Assembly (NCBI GenBank): GCA_964544765.1
Contig: CAZJDM010000022.1
Coordinates: 1-40,744 of the forward strand
DNA from: CAZJDM01 sp964544765
GTDB taxonomy: Bacteria; Bdellovibrionota_B; Oligoflexia; CAYFLR01
Direction of reading: 5' to 3'
DNA length: 40,744 bases
The notes under the pieces were generated by a model. That model was not told where the DNA came from and ran no database searches. It was given only the letters and a program-made list of their open reading frames with translations. A program made the translations under genes and the position numbers. This document shows, one piece after another, positions 17,980-27,239 of the stretch (position 1 is its first letter; every line of letters begins with the position of its first letter).

Positions 17980-18261
17980 TACATTAAAGAAGTTTTTATA
18001 TTTACCAAACTATTCTTATAATATTTATATCGTCTTATTTTATTAAAAACTAAAATGATATGACATCCATAAAACAATCAAAGGCATACACGCAACAATA
18101 ACAATCCCTTATAACACTTAATAAAGAATCTGGACCATAAGAAGATCCATAAAAATAGTTGTCAAACCTCATAATAGCAGATATAACCTTTAGCTAGTAA
18201 CTAGTAAACTGTGTTAATTCTTATTTGATATCTTTATCCACGATCTATCAATGAGTTATCC
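17980..18261. other. Upstream region of addB, no gene seen
   Basis: These 282 bp are AT-rich with many stops in every frame. No RNA gene or strong hairpin was seen beyond the inverted repeat on its left. The region presumably holds the addB promoter, but no clear -35/-10 pair could be assigned by eye. Confidence 0.5.
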
Positions 18262-21200
18262 ATGAGCCTTGAATTCCTATACGGCAATCCATTTATTGAT
18301 TACCAAACAACGCATGATCAATATCCATCCTTCTGGACGCAACTAACTCCCTCTTTAAATAATGATCCTCCCATTATTATCGTACCTACCTTCCAAGAAA
18401 AACACCTTCTTACTCAACGATTATTATCTATGTTGCCAGTTCCTGGCTTTTCTGGCTCACTCATTCAAACTCGAGATGCTTTTTTAAATGATCTGGGGCG
18501 CCATTTTCATATATCACAAAATACTTTTAGCAAACTGTTCCAAAAAGATCTGGTTGAAATCCTCCTGCACCAAGCGAATAAAGACAATTTACTTAAAGTG
18601 TTCCATACCATTTTAGATAAAAAGGGCCTGTTTAGACAGCTTTTAAGTACCATCCAATCATTTGAAAATAATTTAATTACCCCAGAGGATCTGGATCGCA
18701 TTACCCTTTCCAATCCTTGTTTTGATGACTTTAAATGTATTTACCAAAGTTATTATCAATTTATTGATAACTTAACTATGCCCCACCCCTACATTGAACA
18801 TAAATCTTTGCGCCAGAGGACCACCTCTATAATTAGATATAATGAAATCAGAGAAGCTCTTAACCAGGAAGTAATTGATCCTCAAATTATAAAAAGCCCT
18901 ATAAAACAAAAAAAATTCCCTAAGCGTATTTATTTATATGATTGGTCCTTTTCACTAAACTTTTTTGAAATTCTGCGGCTACTTTCCCAATTAATTGAAG
19001 TCTGTATAATCACTCCCGATAAGAACAAAATACCAGTTAATTCATCGCAAGATAATGGAATTAATTTTTTAAAAGATATTTATGTTAATAAATCTTTTCA
19101 AGAAGATTTATTACAATTACCTCCAACCTCTCCTAACTATCAAACGGTCTCAACTCCATCTTGGGAAGATGAAATACATTGCGCAGCAAGTACCATTTAT
19201 AAAATTACCCAAGAAAATATCCCATTAGATGACTTTGCTATTTTCACTATGGATCCAGCCAAAGAACTATCTCAAATCAAAAACATCTTTGACTCCTACG
19301 GTATTCCTATTCAATCCAATTATAAAGAGCCACTTAATTCATCACCCTTAATTTATTTAATTGAACAAGCTCTTGATCTAATTCTGACCTTTAAACAAGC
19401 AAAGATTTCTCCCAGCAAATTATTTCATTTTCTAGAATCAAACTATTTAAAATCATATATTGATAATAAACTTCCTCCCACTATCCAATCTTTTCTAAAA
19501 CAATCAGGCTGGTACAATATTGCCAGAGCTATTGGCAGAGATTTTCAACTGAAAGAACTTTCATCAATATGCTCTAGCCTAAAAAAACAAATTGATACAA
19601 ATTCGCCTTTTGACAGTGGTGATATTGATCTTTTCGTAGAAAGTATCACATTTCACCAAACCTACTTACAAAGCAAAGCCTTCCCCAGTAATTTAACCCT
19701 AGGAAAATTTTGGGAAAGGCTAATGAATTTACTTGAGCATTTTCAATTATCAAAACCAGATAATGCTAAAGACACCAAAATTTTACAAGTTATTAGAGAA
19801 TTTAGATCACCCTTAGCTGACTTAGAAACACACTTATATAAGCAACCCGTTTCAATTTATCAGTGTGTTAGTCATTTTCAGGATTTTATTAAAGATACCG
19901 AGATTAGTTTAGAATCCAATCACTCACATTGGCGAGGAGTTAGTCTATTTAGCTACAATACTTGTCTACCCAGACGATACAGCTATATTTTTTTATTACA
20001 TCTAAATGAAGGTAATTTACCGGGTGTTTCCCAGAGTTTTAGCTTTTTATCAGAAACAGAAAAATTACAATTGGGACATGAACTGGGAGTCCATTTTCCT
20101 ACTAACCAGGAAAGAATTCAAACACAAAATTTATATTTTTCTCGCATTACCAACGAGTATTGCACTAAGCAATTATTTATAACTTATAGCGAGCAAAATG
20201 TTGATAATCAACCCATCGCTCCATCCACTTTTTTAGAAAAATTAAAACAAACTACTTCTCATATTGAACATCAATCTTTTGTTTCATCATATGTATGCTC
20301 TGATATTAAAAGTAAACCAGCAGAATTGAAACATTTGGATCACCTATTACAAACAACTAATGTTCCTCGAACTGCTGTTTTAACTGACTTCACCCCCGCC
20401 CAATTGATTCAAAATGTTTTAAGAAACAGAATTTCAGTCAGTAGTATAGAACGTTATGTATATTGCCCTTATGTACTACTAGCCGAAAAAGGATATCAAC
20501 TAACACCTTACGAACCCGGTGTATTAAAACCTCAAATTATGGGACAAATCATTCATGACCTATTTGATCAACTATATAAAGATAAAAATTTCACTATCGC
20601 TTTAAAAGAATCCTCCAATAAAGCTATAGAAATAATGCGAACTACTTTAACGACCATTTTATCTCAGGTAAAAGAAAATATGCTGTGGGATTCTTCTTTT
20701 ATCAATGACTTGCTAAAAAACAATATTATTCCTAAATGTACCCAAGCTATCCATCTAGAACATGAAAATCTTCAAAAATTTCCCACTGAGTATAAGCACC
20801 TGACCGAACATCAATTTAATGGATTTTTAAAGATAGACATTCAACAGGAGGAGATTTCTTTTATATCAATGGCTGGAGAATCAAAAACAGGAGGATCAAA
20901 AAACGAAGGATCAAAATTAGATTTCCCCATAATTGATTTACCCATAACTGAAAAGGAATTATCAGATCTCTTTATAGTAGACTCTGATGGGAAAATATCC
21001 AGCCTTAATATTCCATTTACCGGACGAATAGATCGCATCGATATAGATGATACCGCCAAGCGTTTTATAATAGTTGATTATAAAGACTCCAGTTCCCAAA
21101 AAAACTCTATAGGTAAAAAATCATATCTAACTGGCGAAAAATTTCAAATGAGTCTATACCTAAAAGCTCTTCAAGCAGAGATATTAAAAAATTACGAGTT

Positions 21201-21528
21201 TATTGCCGCTTTTTATTTTCACTTAGAAGACTGTCAAAAGAAATACGGTTTATTCTTATCACCATTTAATGGACAATACTTTGAACTTAGCAACCGTCTG
21301 GGTTCTGCCCTAAAAGATAGAGATGTCCTGCAAAATATTTTAAAAGAGAATGACCGGCAATTGATAATAATTTTGCAAAAGACTATGCAGGGTCAGTTTA
21401 ACCCTAATCCTCAGAACTCCTTTCAATGTGGATTTTGCCAATATAAATCGTTGTGTAGATATTCCTATCAAACTGAAGTAATTAGTTTTCATGAACCTCT
21501 TTCCAAAGAAACGGGCACTAAATCGTGA
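18262..21528 (+). CDS. addB: AddB-type ATP-dependent nuclease subunit
   Basis: It is a partner of AddA in the helicase-nuclease that processes double-strand breaks for recombination. The 1088-residue protein has a divergent helicase-like N-terminus (IIIVPTFQEKHLLTQRL) and a C-terminal RecB-family nuclease with D924 (GRIDRID), D939 and K941 (IVDYK). The four-cysteine iron-sulfur clamp typical of AddB is complete: C735, C1056, C1059 and C1065. Immediate overlap with addA (GTGA, 4 nt) supports the assignment. No intact Walker A was seen, whereas firmicute AddB keeps one. Residues 872-886 are a Gly-Ser-Lys repeat insertion before the nuclease motifs. Confidence 0.88.
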   Translation: MSLEFLYGNPFIDYQTTHDQYPSFWTQLTPSLNNDPPIIIVPTFQEKHLLTQRLLSMLPVPGFSGSLIQTRDAFLNDLGRHFHISQNTFSKLFQKDLVEILLHQANKDNLLKVFHTILDKKGLFRQLLSTIQSFENNLITPEDLDRITLSNPCFDDFKCIYQSYYQFIDNLTMPHPYIEHKSLRQRTTSIIRYNEIREALNQEVIDPQIIKSPIKQKKFPKRIYLYDWSFSLNFFEILRLLSQLIEVCIITPDKNKIPVNSSQDNGINFLKDIYVNKSFQEDLLQLPPTSPNYQTVSTPSWEDEIHCAASTIYKITQENIPLDDFAIFTMDPAKELSQIKNIFDSYGIPIQSNYKEPLNSSPLIYLIEQALDLILTFKQAKISPSKLFHFLESNYLKSYIDNKLPPTIQSFLKQSGWYNIARAIGRDFQLKELSSICSSLKKQIDTNSPFDSGDIDLFVESITFHQTYLQSKAFPSNLTLGKFWERLMNLLEHFQLSKPDNAKDTKILQVIREFRSPLADLETHLYKQPVSIYQCVSHFQDFIKDTEISLESNHSHWRGVSLFSYNTCLPRRYSYIFLLHLNEGNLPGVSQSFSFLSETEKLQLGHELGVHFPTNQERIQTQNLYFSRITNEYCTKQLFITYSEQNVDNQPIAPSTFLEKLKQTTSHIEHQSFVSSYVCSDIKSKPAELKHLDHLLQTTNVPRTAVLTDFTPAQLIQNVLRNRISVSSIERYVYCPYVLLAEKGYQLTPYEPGVLKPQIMGQIIHDLFDQLYKDKNFTIALKESSNKAIEIMRTTLTTILSQVKENMLWDSSFINDLLKNNIIPKCTQAIHLEHENLQKFPTEYKHLTEHQFNGFLKIDIQQEEISFISMAGESKTGGSKNEGSKLDFPIIDLPITEKELSDLFIVDSDGKISSLNIPFTGRIDRIDIDDTAKRFIIVDYKDSSSQKNSIGKKSYLTGEKFQMSLYLKALQAEILKNYEFIAAFYFHLEDCQKKYGLFLSPFNGQYFELSNRLGSALKDRDVLQNILKENDRQLIIILQKTMQGQFNPNPQNSFQCGFCQYKSLCRYSYQTEVISFHEPLSKETGTKS
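20875..20919 (+). repeat. 15-bp in-frame repeat in addB
   Basis: Three units, GGAGAATCAAAAACA, GGAGGATCAAAAAAC and GAAGGATCAAAATTA, encode Gly/Glu-Gly/Glu-Ser-Lys-X repeats (residues 872-886). They lie in a loop between the helicase-like region and the nuclease core. Confidence 0.85.
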
Positions 21529-24500
21529 GTGAAGTAAATGAAGTTAGTAAAACAATTGAACAGATTCAAGCTATCGAAACGACAGACTCCTCTATTGCTC
21601 TAGTGGCCGGTGCTGGAGCAGGCAAGACCATGGTTCTGGTAGAAAGAATTATTTATCTGGTTCAAAATCAGGTTCCACTAGAAAATATTCTGGCTATTAC
21701 CTTTACCCAAAAAGCCGCCTTAGAAATGAAAATAAGATTAGTAGAAAAATTAAACCGTATAGCTTTGCAACATAAGGATGATACCGAACAATACAACCAT
21801 TATCAAAACTTAGCAGTTACCGCATACACTTCCTCGATTACCACTATAGATAGTTTTATTTCCCATATTTTAAGGGAATTCGCTTATTTTGCTAAACTGG
21901 ATCCTCTTTTCACTATTCAAGATCCAGCCCATGAATATATTGAGATCTCACAATATATAAATCAACTACTTGAAGAGATCCTACATAGTGACGATCATCC
22001 GCTATCTTCCCATCTTTCCCATCTTCTTGAACATTTCTCTCAATGGAACATTAATAGGCTGTTACAAGTGTTGCTACAAAACCGCTCTACTCTACTTGAT
22101 AAAATAGAAAATCACTTAAACTACACAACAAATGATGATTATAATCAAATAAAAACTCTTATAGACAAATTTTGTCGTAATTTTTTTCAAGACAAAGATA
22201 TCATCGCATTATTAAATACTATTAAACAAAGTAAATATGATCCTTATATTGACTATGCTCGTAAGATAGAGACTCTAACCAACTTACCTATCGAAGAATT
22301 ATCCCATGCAGTGAAAAATATAATTTCTTGCTCCCCCCAAAAACCAAGTGTTACATCCAAAGATATAAAGTCGGATCCTGCAAAAAAACAATTAATTGCC
22401 AACGCCGCAAAAGCTATTACCTCTATCAAAAAACAAATAGGTATTCTTACCACTTCGCCTTTTTGTTTTACTTTCAATCAGCAGTCTTTAGAGTGGTTAA
22501 ATGACTTGGCCCAATTAGCGTTAAAAATTAGTAAAAAGCAATTAAAAAGAAAGCACCTGCTAGCACATTATGCTTTTAATGACCTAAGTCAATTAGCTTT
22601 TGAATTGCTGTCGAATAATTCTTATGTGACAGATATCCTACGCAATCGATTCCAACATATTTTAGTTGATGAATTTCAGGATACCAATCAATTACAGGTT
22701 GATTTGATTAAAAAAATTGCAGGACCCGACAATTTATTTGTAGTTGGAGATCCCAAACAAAGTATTTATGCTTTTCGAGGAGCGGATGTAGAAGTTTTCA
22801 ATCGTATGTTAAATTCACAAACACAATTATCTCATAAACATAAGATCATTCATCTACAACATAATTTCCGCACTACTCCATCAATCATTGAGTTTTTTAA
22901 TCATTTATTTACCGATACATTTACTGATACATTTACATCCGCTGAGCAAAATGATGATCAACCTCAAGATAAGTTATCCAAATGGGAGCTAAATCCCAAG
23001 ATATCCCCTATAACCTATAAACCCCTTGTTGCCGGAAGAATTAAAGCGCCCGATTCTTCTGATGCGAATAGAATTAAACTTATCACTCTAGATCCGCAAC
23101 TTGAAAGTCAGGACTTAAAAAGAGCCATGGCTCTTGTAACGGCTAAAGAAATAAAAAAACTAACTAATGAACAATCATGTAAATATGGAGATTTTGCCAT
23201 TTTACTGCCCCAAATGACTGATATTGCTCATTACGAAAATGCGTTACTTAAAGAAAAAATTCCTTTTCGTAATTATTCAAGCCGGGCTTTTTATCTAAAA
23301 GAGGAAATTTCTGATCTTTATATCCTTATCCGAGCCTTTACCCATTGTGCAGAAGATATAAATTTTGCGGCCTTTTTAAAGCTACCTTTTGTTGGCTTTG
23401 ATGACAATTTTCTTTTTTCTCTGTTTAACCATCCTGCTTATCGTCGTACAATACCACTCAAAGATAATTTTTTTATTTTAGCATCTCAAATTGAGGATAC
23501 TCAGGATAAGCAGAATAATCAGGATAAGCAAATTCCCCAGAATACTCGATACACTGAGGGCGCTGAAATTATCAAACATCGCTATAATAAGATCCAAAAA
23601 GTTTACGATCAGCTAAGCATGATTGATTTTCTTTATGAGATTATCAACACCTTCCGCATAAAAGAATGGTTCTTAGCATTGCCTCACCATGAGATTACAT
23701 TATCTAACCTTAATAAATTTATTCAAATCGTTAAAAAACACGTTTCTGCCCAACCTTTGAATAAGCAACAGTTTACGGACCAACTTGCCGAAATCTTTAA
23801 AGAAAAGGATCTTAGGGAAACAGAGGCACTTCAGCCCGACCCATCCGCTAATCACGTGTCTATTATGACGGTTCATGCTGCTAAAGGTTTACAATTTAAA
23901 ATTGTAATTCTACCTAATATCCAAAAACCGTTTAGCTACACACCAGATGTGTTTCTCCATTCAAGAAATTTAGACAATGATCTTTTGGGTTTTAGGCCCC
24001 CTATACGCAATGGTGGAACAGGAACAAATCCCGATCTATATCATCATTTACTAGCTAAATTTGCCAAGAAGCAAGCAATCGAAGAAGAAAAACGATTATT
24101 TTACGTTGCTCTCACTCGTACCGAAGAAGCCCTGATTTTTATCGGTCAAAAATTAATCAAAAATACTCATAGAATTTCTTGGCAATCATGGATAGAAAAA
24201 GCCTTTCAACAACTTCCCAGGCTAACAACCATTGAGGAAGTAACTATTCCTAACCTCGAAAAAGATGGTTTTTTTCAACCTATAGCTCCAAAATATAGTC
24301 TGCCTGCCGGTGATTTGATAACTAAGATTAAGCCTAAGTTAATATTAGATGAGACAATAAGTTCTCCTTCACCATTTAATATTAATGTATCGGCCTTTAT
24401 AGATTATAAAGAAAACCCCGACTTATACTACCAGAAACATATTCAAAGACTGAGCTTGAACCAAATTAAATCTAAACCAAACTCAAGTTTTTATTATCAA

Positions 24501-25202
24501 AAGAAGCACAAAAAAGGGCGTCCACGAGCTGAACTTTTTGGTAGTATAATCCATTTGGCCCTGGATAAATTTAACTTAGATAAATTAAGTGAAACTTTTT
24601 CTTATCAAAATACTGACACTAGTACTGTTACTGACACTAGTACTGACACTGATTATGAGGAAACTATCATCGACGCTCTATCTGAAATATTAATTGCTAA
24701 TACTGACATAGCCAATGAATTAGATGAGATAGATATACCTTCATTGGTAGAATATTTAAAAGATATAAGCAGCGCCCCTTACTTTGATTGGCTGCAAAAA
24801 AAAGAAATTATTTCAACCTGGAAAGAGTTGCCCTTTACCTACCAGAACGGTATTTATACCTTAACAGGAACCATTGACCGTTTGGATCAAACCCGTTCTG
24901 GGTTTATTATAACCGATTATAAAACTACTTCTAGTCATCTATATCCAAAAGAGAATTTTAAACCTTCAAGTCTTTCAAGACATTCAGGGCATTCAAAGCG
25001 TTACTACTATCAACTAGGGTTATATGCCTTAGCTATAAAAAGCATCTATAACCTACCCACTGATCAACCAATTCAAGGAGTTATTTTCTACACTGAAGAT
25101 AAAACTTTTGAATGTTATGAATTTGATGAAAAAGAAATGAACATCAATCGGTTAAACTTTATTGAAACTTGCCAAAGTATACAGCATGTCCAAAAAAATT
25201 GA
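21525..25202 (+). CDS. addA: AddA, ATP-dependent helicase/nuclease subunit A
   Basis: AddA is a UvrD/RecB-family helicase fused to a nuclease. The 1225-residue protein has Walker A GAGAGKT (29-35), motif II DEFQDTNQLQ, motif III GDPKQSIYAFRGAD, motif V MTVHAAKGLQF, motif VI FYVALTRTEEAL and a C-terminal PD-(D/E)xK nuclease with D1118 (GTIDRLD), D1131 and K1133 (ITDYKTT). The start is GTG overlapping the addB stop. The gene converges on folC with 3 nt between stops, so no terminator fits between them. Three tandem-repeat insertions lie at residues 462-473, 660-671 and 1030-1043, all outside the helicase motifs. Confidence 0.95.
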   Translation: MSEVNEVSKTIEQIQAIETTDSSIALVAGAGAGKTMVLVERIIYLVQNQVPLENILAITFTQKAALEMKIRLVEKLNRIALQHKDDTEQYNHYQNLAVTAYTSSITTIDSFISHILREFAYFAKLDPLFTIQDPAHEYIEISQYINQLLEEILHSDDHPLSSHLSHLLEHFSQWNINRLLQVLLQNRSTLLDKIENHLNYTTNDDYNQIKTLIDKFCRNFFQDKDIIALLNTIKQSKYDPYIDYARKIETLTNLPIEELSHAVKNIISCSPQKPSVTSKDIKSDPAKKQLIANAAKAITSIKKQIGILTTSPFCFTFNQQSLEWLNDLAQLALKISKKQLKRKHLLAHYAFNDLSQLAFELLSNNSYVTDILRNRFQHILVDEFQDTNQLQVDLIKKIAGPDNLFVVGDPKQSIYAFRGADVEVFNRMLNSQTQLSHKHKIIHLQHNFRTTPSIIEFFNHLFTDTFTDTFTSAEQNDDQPQDKLSKWELNPKISPITYKPLVAGRIKAPDSSDANRIKLITLDPQLESQDLKRAMALVTAKEIKKLTNEQSCKYGDFAILLPQMTDIAHYENALLKEKIPFRNYSSRAFYLKEEISDLYILIRAFTHCAEDINFAAFLKLPFVGFDDNFLFSLFNHPAYRRTIPLKDNFFILASQIEDTQDKQNNQDKQIPQNTRYTEGAEIIKHRYNKIQKVYDQLSMIDFLYEIINTFRIKEWFLALPHHEITLSNLNKFIQIVKKHVSAQPLNKQQFTDQLAEIFKEKDLRETEALQPDPSANHVSIMTVHAAKGLQFKIVILPNIQKPFSYTPDVFLHSRNLDNDLLGFRPPIRNGGTGTNPDLYHHLLAKFAKKQAIEEEKRLFYVALTRTEEALIFIGQKLIKNTHRISWQSWIEKAFQQLPRLTTIEEVTIPNLEKDGFFQPIAPKYSLPAGDLITKIKPKLILDETISSPSPFNINVSAFIDYKENPDLYYQKHIQRLSLNQIKSKPNSSFYYQKKHKKGRPRAELFGSIIHLALDKFNLDKLSETFSYQNTDTSTVTDTSTDTDYEETIIDALSEILIANTDIANELDEIDIPSLVEYLKDISSAPYFDWLQKKEIISTWKELPFTYQNGIYTLTGTIDRLDQTRSGFIITDYKTTSSHLYPKENFKPSSLSRHSGHSKRYYYQLGLYALAIKSIYNLPTDQPIQGVIFYTEDKTFECYEFDEKEMNINRLNFIETCQSIQHVQKN
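22908..22940 (+). repeat. 12-bp in-frame repeat in addA (first)
   Basis: TTTACCGATACA and TTTACTGATACA are followed by the partial copy TTTACATCC. They encode FTDTFTDTFTS from residue 462, shortly after helicase motif III/IV sequence. Confidence 0.8.
23502..23537 (+). repeat. 18-bp in-frame repeat in addA (second)
   Basis: CAGGATAAGCAGAATAAT is followed by CAGGATAAGCAAATTCCC, encoding QDKQNN-QDKQIP at residues 660-671. Confidence 0.75.
24612..24653 (+). repeat. 6-bp in-frame repeat in addA (third)
   Basis: Seven hexamers of the type ACTGAC/ACTAGT/ACTGTT encode TDTSTVTDTSTDTD at residues 1030-1043, in the nuclease domain before the GTIDRLD motif. Confidence 0.8.
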
Positions 25203-25205
25203 CCG

Positions 25206-26624
25206 TCAAATATGGCCAAATTTTCGAAATATTTTAAAAACCTCTCCACAAAGATAAATCGATCCTATAATCAGTATCGTTGAAGATTGATCTGTATTAT
25301 TAATTATATGGTCAATTGCTTCATTAGAATTTTCAATTGCAGTTACCTTTTTATCACCTTCATCATTTTCATCATTCTTAATTTTTTGGTAAGGATCTTT
25401 ATAAATATCTACTTGGGTAACAAATAGGTCTTCAAACATATCTTCAGATACCTCTTTGGATACTTCTTTAAAGAGATCTTTTGAGAAATTTTTTATCTTG
25501 GATAAAAAGATATCTGAGGGTCTATTTCCTGATACTCCGAATAGAATAGATAATTTTCTACCTATGATCTTATTTTGAATTAATTCGTTAATAGTCTCTA
25601 AGTCTCTTTCGATAGATGCAATGTTATGGGCACAAGAAAATAATATTTGTCTATTGTTTTTTAGTTTTATTAGCTCCAATCTAAATCTTAAAGATAATTT
25701 TTCGATTATTTTTGGTGTTATTACAGCATTATAATTATGCTCTAAAACATATTCAGCAGCCGAAATAGCTAACGCAGAATTCTTGGCATAATGCTTTCCA
25801 TACATTGGTATTTGGTATACTTTGTTTGCAAATTCAAACTCAGTTCCTTGATATAAAGCTTTATCAAGATATTTGTAATTATTTACAGACGGAATAAAAA
25901 ATAATTCCTTATTTTGTTGGTTAGCAAAGCTAGTAAGAATATCATCAACACGTTTAGAGTTTTTTACGGCAATAGCGCTTTCACAACTCATTATTACCCA
26001 GGCTTTTTCTTGGGTAATTTGTTCAATTGAATTTCCTAAATACTCAGTATGATCAACTGATATACTGGTGAATAAAGCCAACTGCGACCTTAATGCAGTG
26101 GTTGCGTCTAATCTTCCTCCCATCCCTGTCTCAAAGATAGCTATATCTACTTTTTGATCAAAGAAATATTTAGCGGCTATTAATGTTAATCTCTCAAAAT
26201 GAGTTAATTTAAATCTTTCGAAAACACATTCTAATGACTCGTAAACATCACCAAATGATCTCTCTGATATATAATTATTATTGATTTGAATTCTTTCTCT
26301 AATGGTTACAAAATGGGGCGAAATATACAGTCCAACTTTTAAATGATGATTTTTCAAAATATGCGACAAAAAATAAGCAGTAGTACCCTTACCATTAGTC
26401 CCAACAACCTGAATCCTTTTATATTTTAAATGAATGTTCCCTATATACCGCAAAGCATTGGATATATTATTAAGGTCCCATTCAACATCACAAGAAGGAA
26501 TAAGGGGTATTGATTCTAGTTTGTCCAGAACCTTACTATATTTAGCGTTTATTTTATTATCAATTTGGTAGTTAATTTCGTTATCAATTCGAGGAACATC
26601 ACTTAAATCTAATTTTTTCATCAA
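25206..26624 (-). CDS. folC: Dihydrofolate synthase / folylpolyglutamate synthase
   Basis: FolC adds glutamate to dihydropteroate and/or lengthens the folate polyglutamate tail, using ATP. The 472 residues contain the P-loop GTNGKGTT (75-82), the Mur-ligase-like ETGMGGRLDATTA and SVDHTEYLG motifs, and a C-terminal ligase domain beginning near HNIAS. Residues 382-401 (KDLFKEVSKEVSEDMFEDLF, 20 residues) are a five-unit repeat expanding a loop of that domain. It is the only folate-island gene between addA and the pterin genes and is transcribed away from them. Confidence 0.92.
   Translation of the reverse strand: MMKKLDLSDVPRIDNEINYQIDNKINAKYSKVLDKLESIPLIPSCDVEWDLNNISNALRYIGNIHLKYKRIQVVGTNGKGTTAYFLSHILKNHHLKVGLYISPHFVTIRERIQINNNYISERSFGDVYESLECVFERFKLTHFERLTLIAAKYFFDQKVDIAIFETGMGGRLDATTALRSQLALFTSISVDHTEYLGNSIEQITQEKAWVIMSCESAIAVKNSKRVDDILTSFANQQNKELFFIPSVNNYKYLDKALYQGTEFEFANKVYQIPMYGKHYAKNSALAISAAEYVLEHNYNAVITPKIIEKLSLRFRLELIKLKNNRQILFSCAHNIASIERDLETINELIQNKIIGRKLSILFGVSGNRPSDIFLSKIKNFSKDLFKEVSKEVSEDMFEDLFVTQVDIYKDPYQKIKNDENDEGDKKVTAIENSNEAIDHIINNTDQSSTILIIGSIYLCGEVFKIFRKFGHI
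25422..25481 (-). repeat. 12-bp degenerate in-frame repeat in folC
   Basis: Five consecutive 4-codon units on the minus strand (AAAGATCTCTTT, AAAGAAGTATCC, AAAGAGGTATCT, GAAGATATGTTT, GAAGACCTATTT) encode Lys/Glu-Glu/Asp-hydrophobic-Ser/Phe units. They sit in a loop of the C-terminal domain. Confidence 0.75.
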
Positions 26625-26713
26625 TTTTGTTTACTTTCTTTTGCTTTGCAATTAGGTTCTATTAATATACTTTTTTCTTGATTAGTAAGAAAATTTTGAA
26701 TAAAAGTAAATCT

Positions 26714-26742
26714 TTAGATTAATATTAACCTTTCTAATCTAA
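26714..26742. promoter_or_regulatory. 8-bp inverted repeat in the folC/PTPS divergent region
   Basis: TTAGATTA (26714-26721) and TAATCTAA (26735-26742) are exact inverted copies with a 13-nt spacer. They lie between divergent folC and the PTPS-like gene. It could be an operator controlling the folate genes or a leader hairpin. AT-rich composition makes chance occurrence possible. Confidence 0.3.
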
Positions 26743-26803
26743 TGATTATTTATAACATCATAAGTATCTGAATAAAGTTAAAAATGAATTAAAGGACAAG
26801 ATA

Positions 26804-27160
26804 ATGATATTAGTAAAAAAGTTCGAGTTTGAGGCCGCTCATAATTTGATTGAGTATAAAGGAAAATGCGAAAATGTTCATGGGCATTCCTATAAATTAA
26901 TAGTAAAACTAGAGGGTCAGGTAGATAAAAACGGCTTTGTAGTTGATTTTGTTGATATTACTGAAATAGTAGAAGAAAATATTATCAAAGTATTGGACCA
27001 TACAAATCTTAATAATCTCTTAAAACAGCCAACAGCTGAGAACATTGCCATATGGATTTGGGATAAATTAGTAGATAAAGTCAAAACAGATAACGCCCTA
27101 CTATATGAAATTGAAATCTGGGAATCGAGAACTAGTGGAGTTTATTATAGAGGAGAATAA
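26804..27160 (+). CDS. PTPS-III-like 6-pyruvoyltetrahydropterin synthase paralogue, probable FolB replacement
   Basis: The 118-residue protein is of the PTPS/QueD family. The zinc ligands are H13 (AAHN), H26 and H28 (HGHSYK). At the active site the sequence is C22-E23-N-V-H26, so a glutamate accompanies the catalytic cysteine. Published work on folB-lacking bacteria and Plasmodium showed that PTPS paralogues with Glu, or Glu plus Cys, here convert dihydroneopterin triphosphate to 6-hydroxymethyldihydropterin. The gene directly precedes folP and folK, and no folB is in the island, which strongly favours folate rather than queuosine synthesis. AAAGGACAAG precedes the ATG. Confidence 0.88.
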   Translation: MILVKKFEFEAAHNLIEYKGKCENVHGHSYKLIVKLEGQVDKNGFVVDFVDITEIVEENIIKVLDHTNLNNLLKQPTAENIAIWIWDKLVDKVKTDNALLYEIEIWESRTSGVYYRGE

Positions 27161-27239
27161 GTTACATGGTGGACAATACCTGACCATCGCGTTTAGTTAT
27201 TACGAAGAAAAATTATAAAAGAAAAAATAAGGTATCTTA

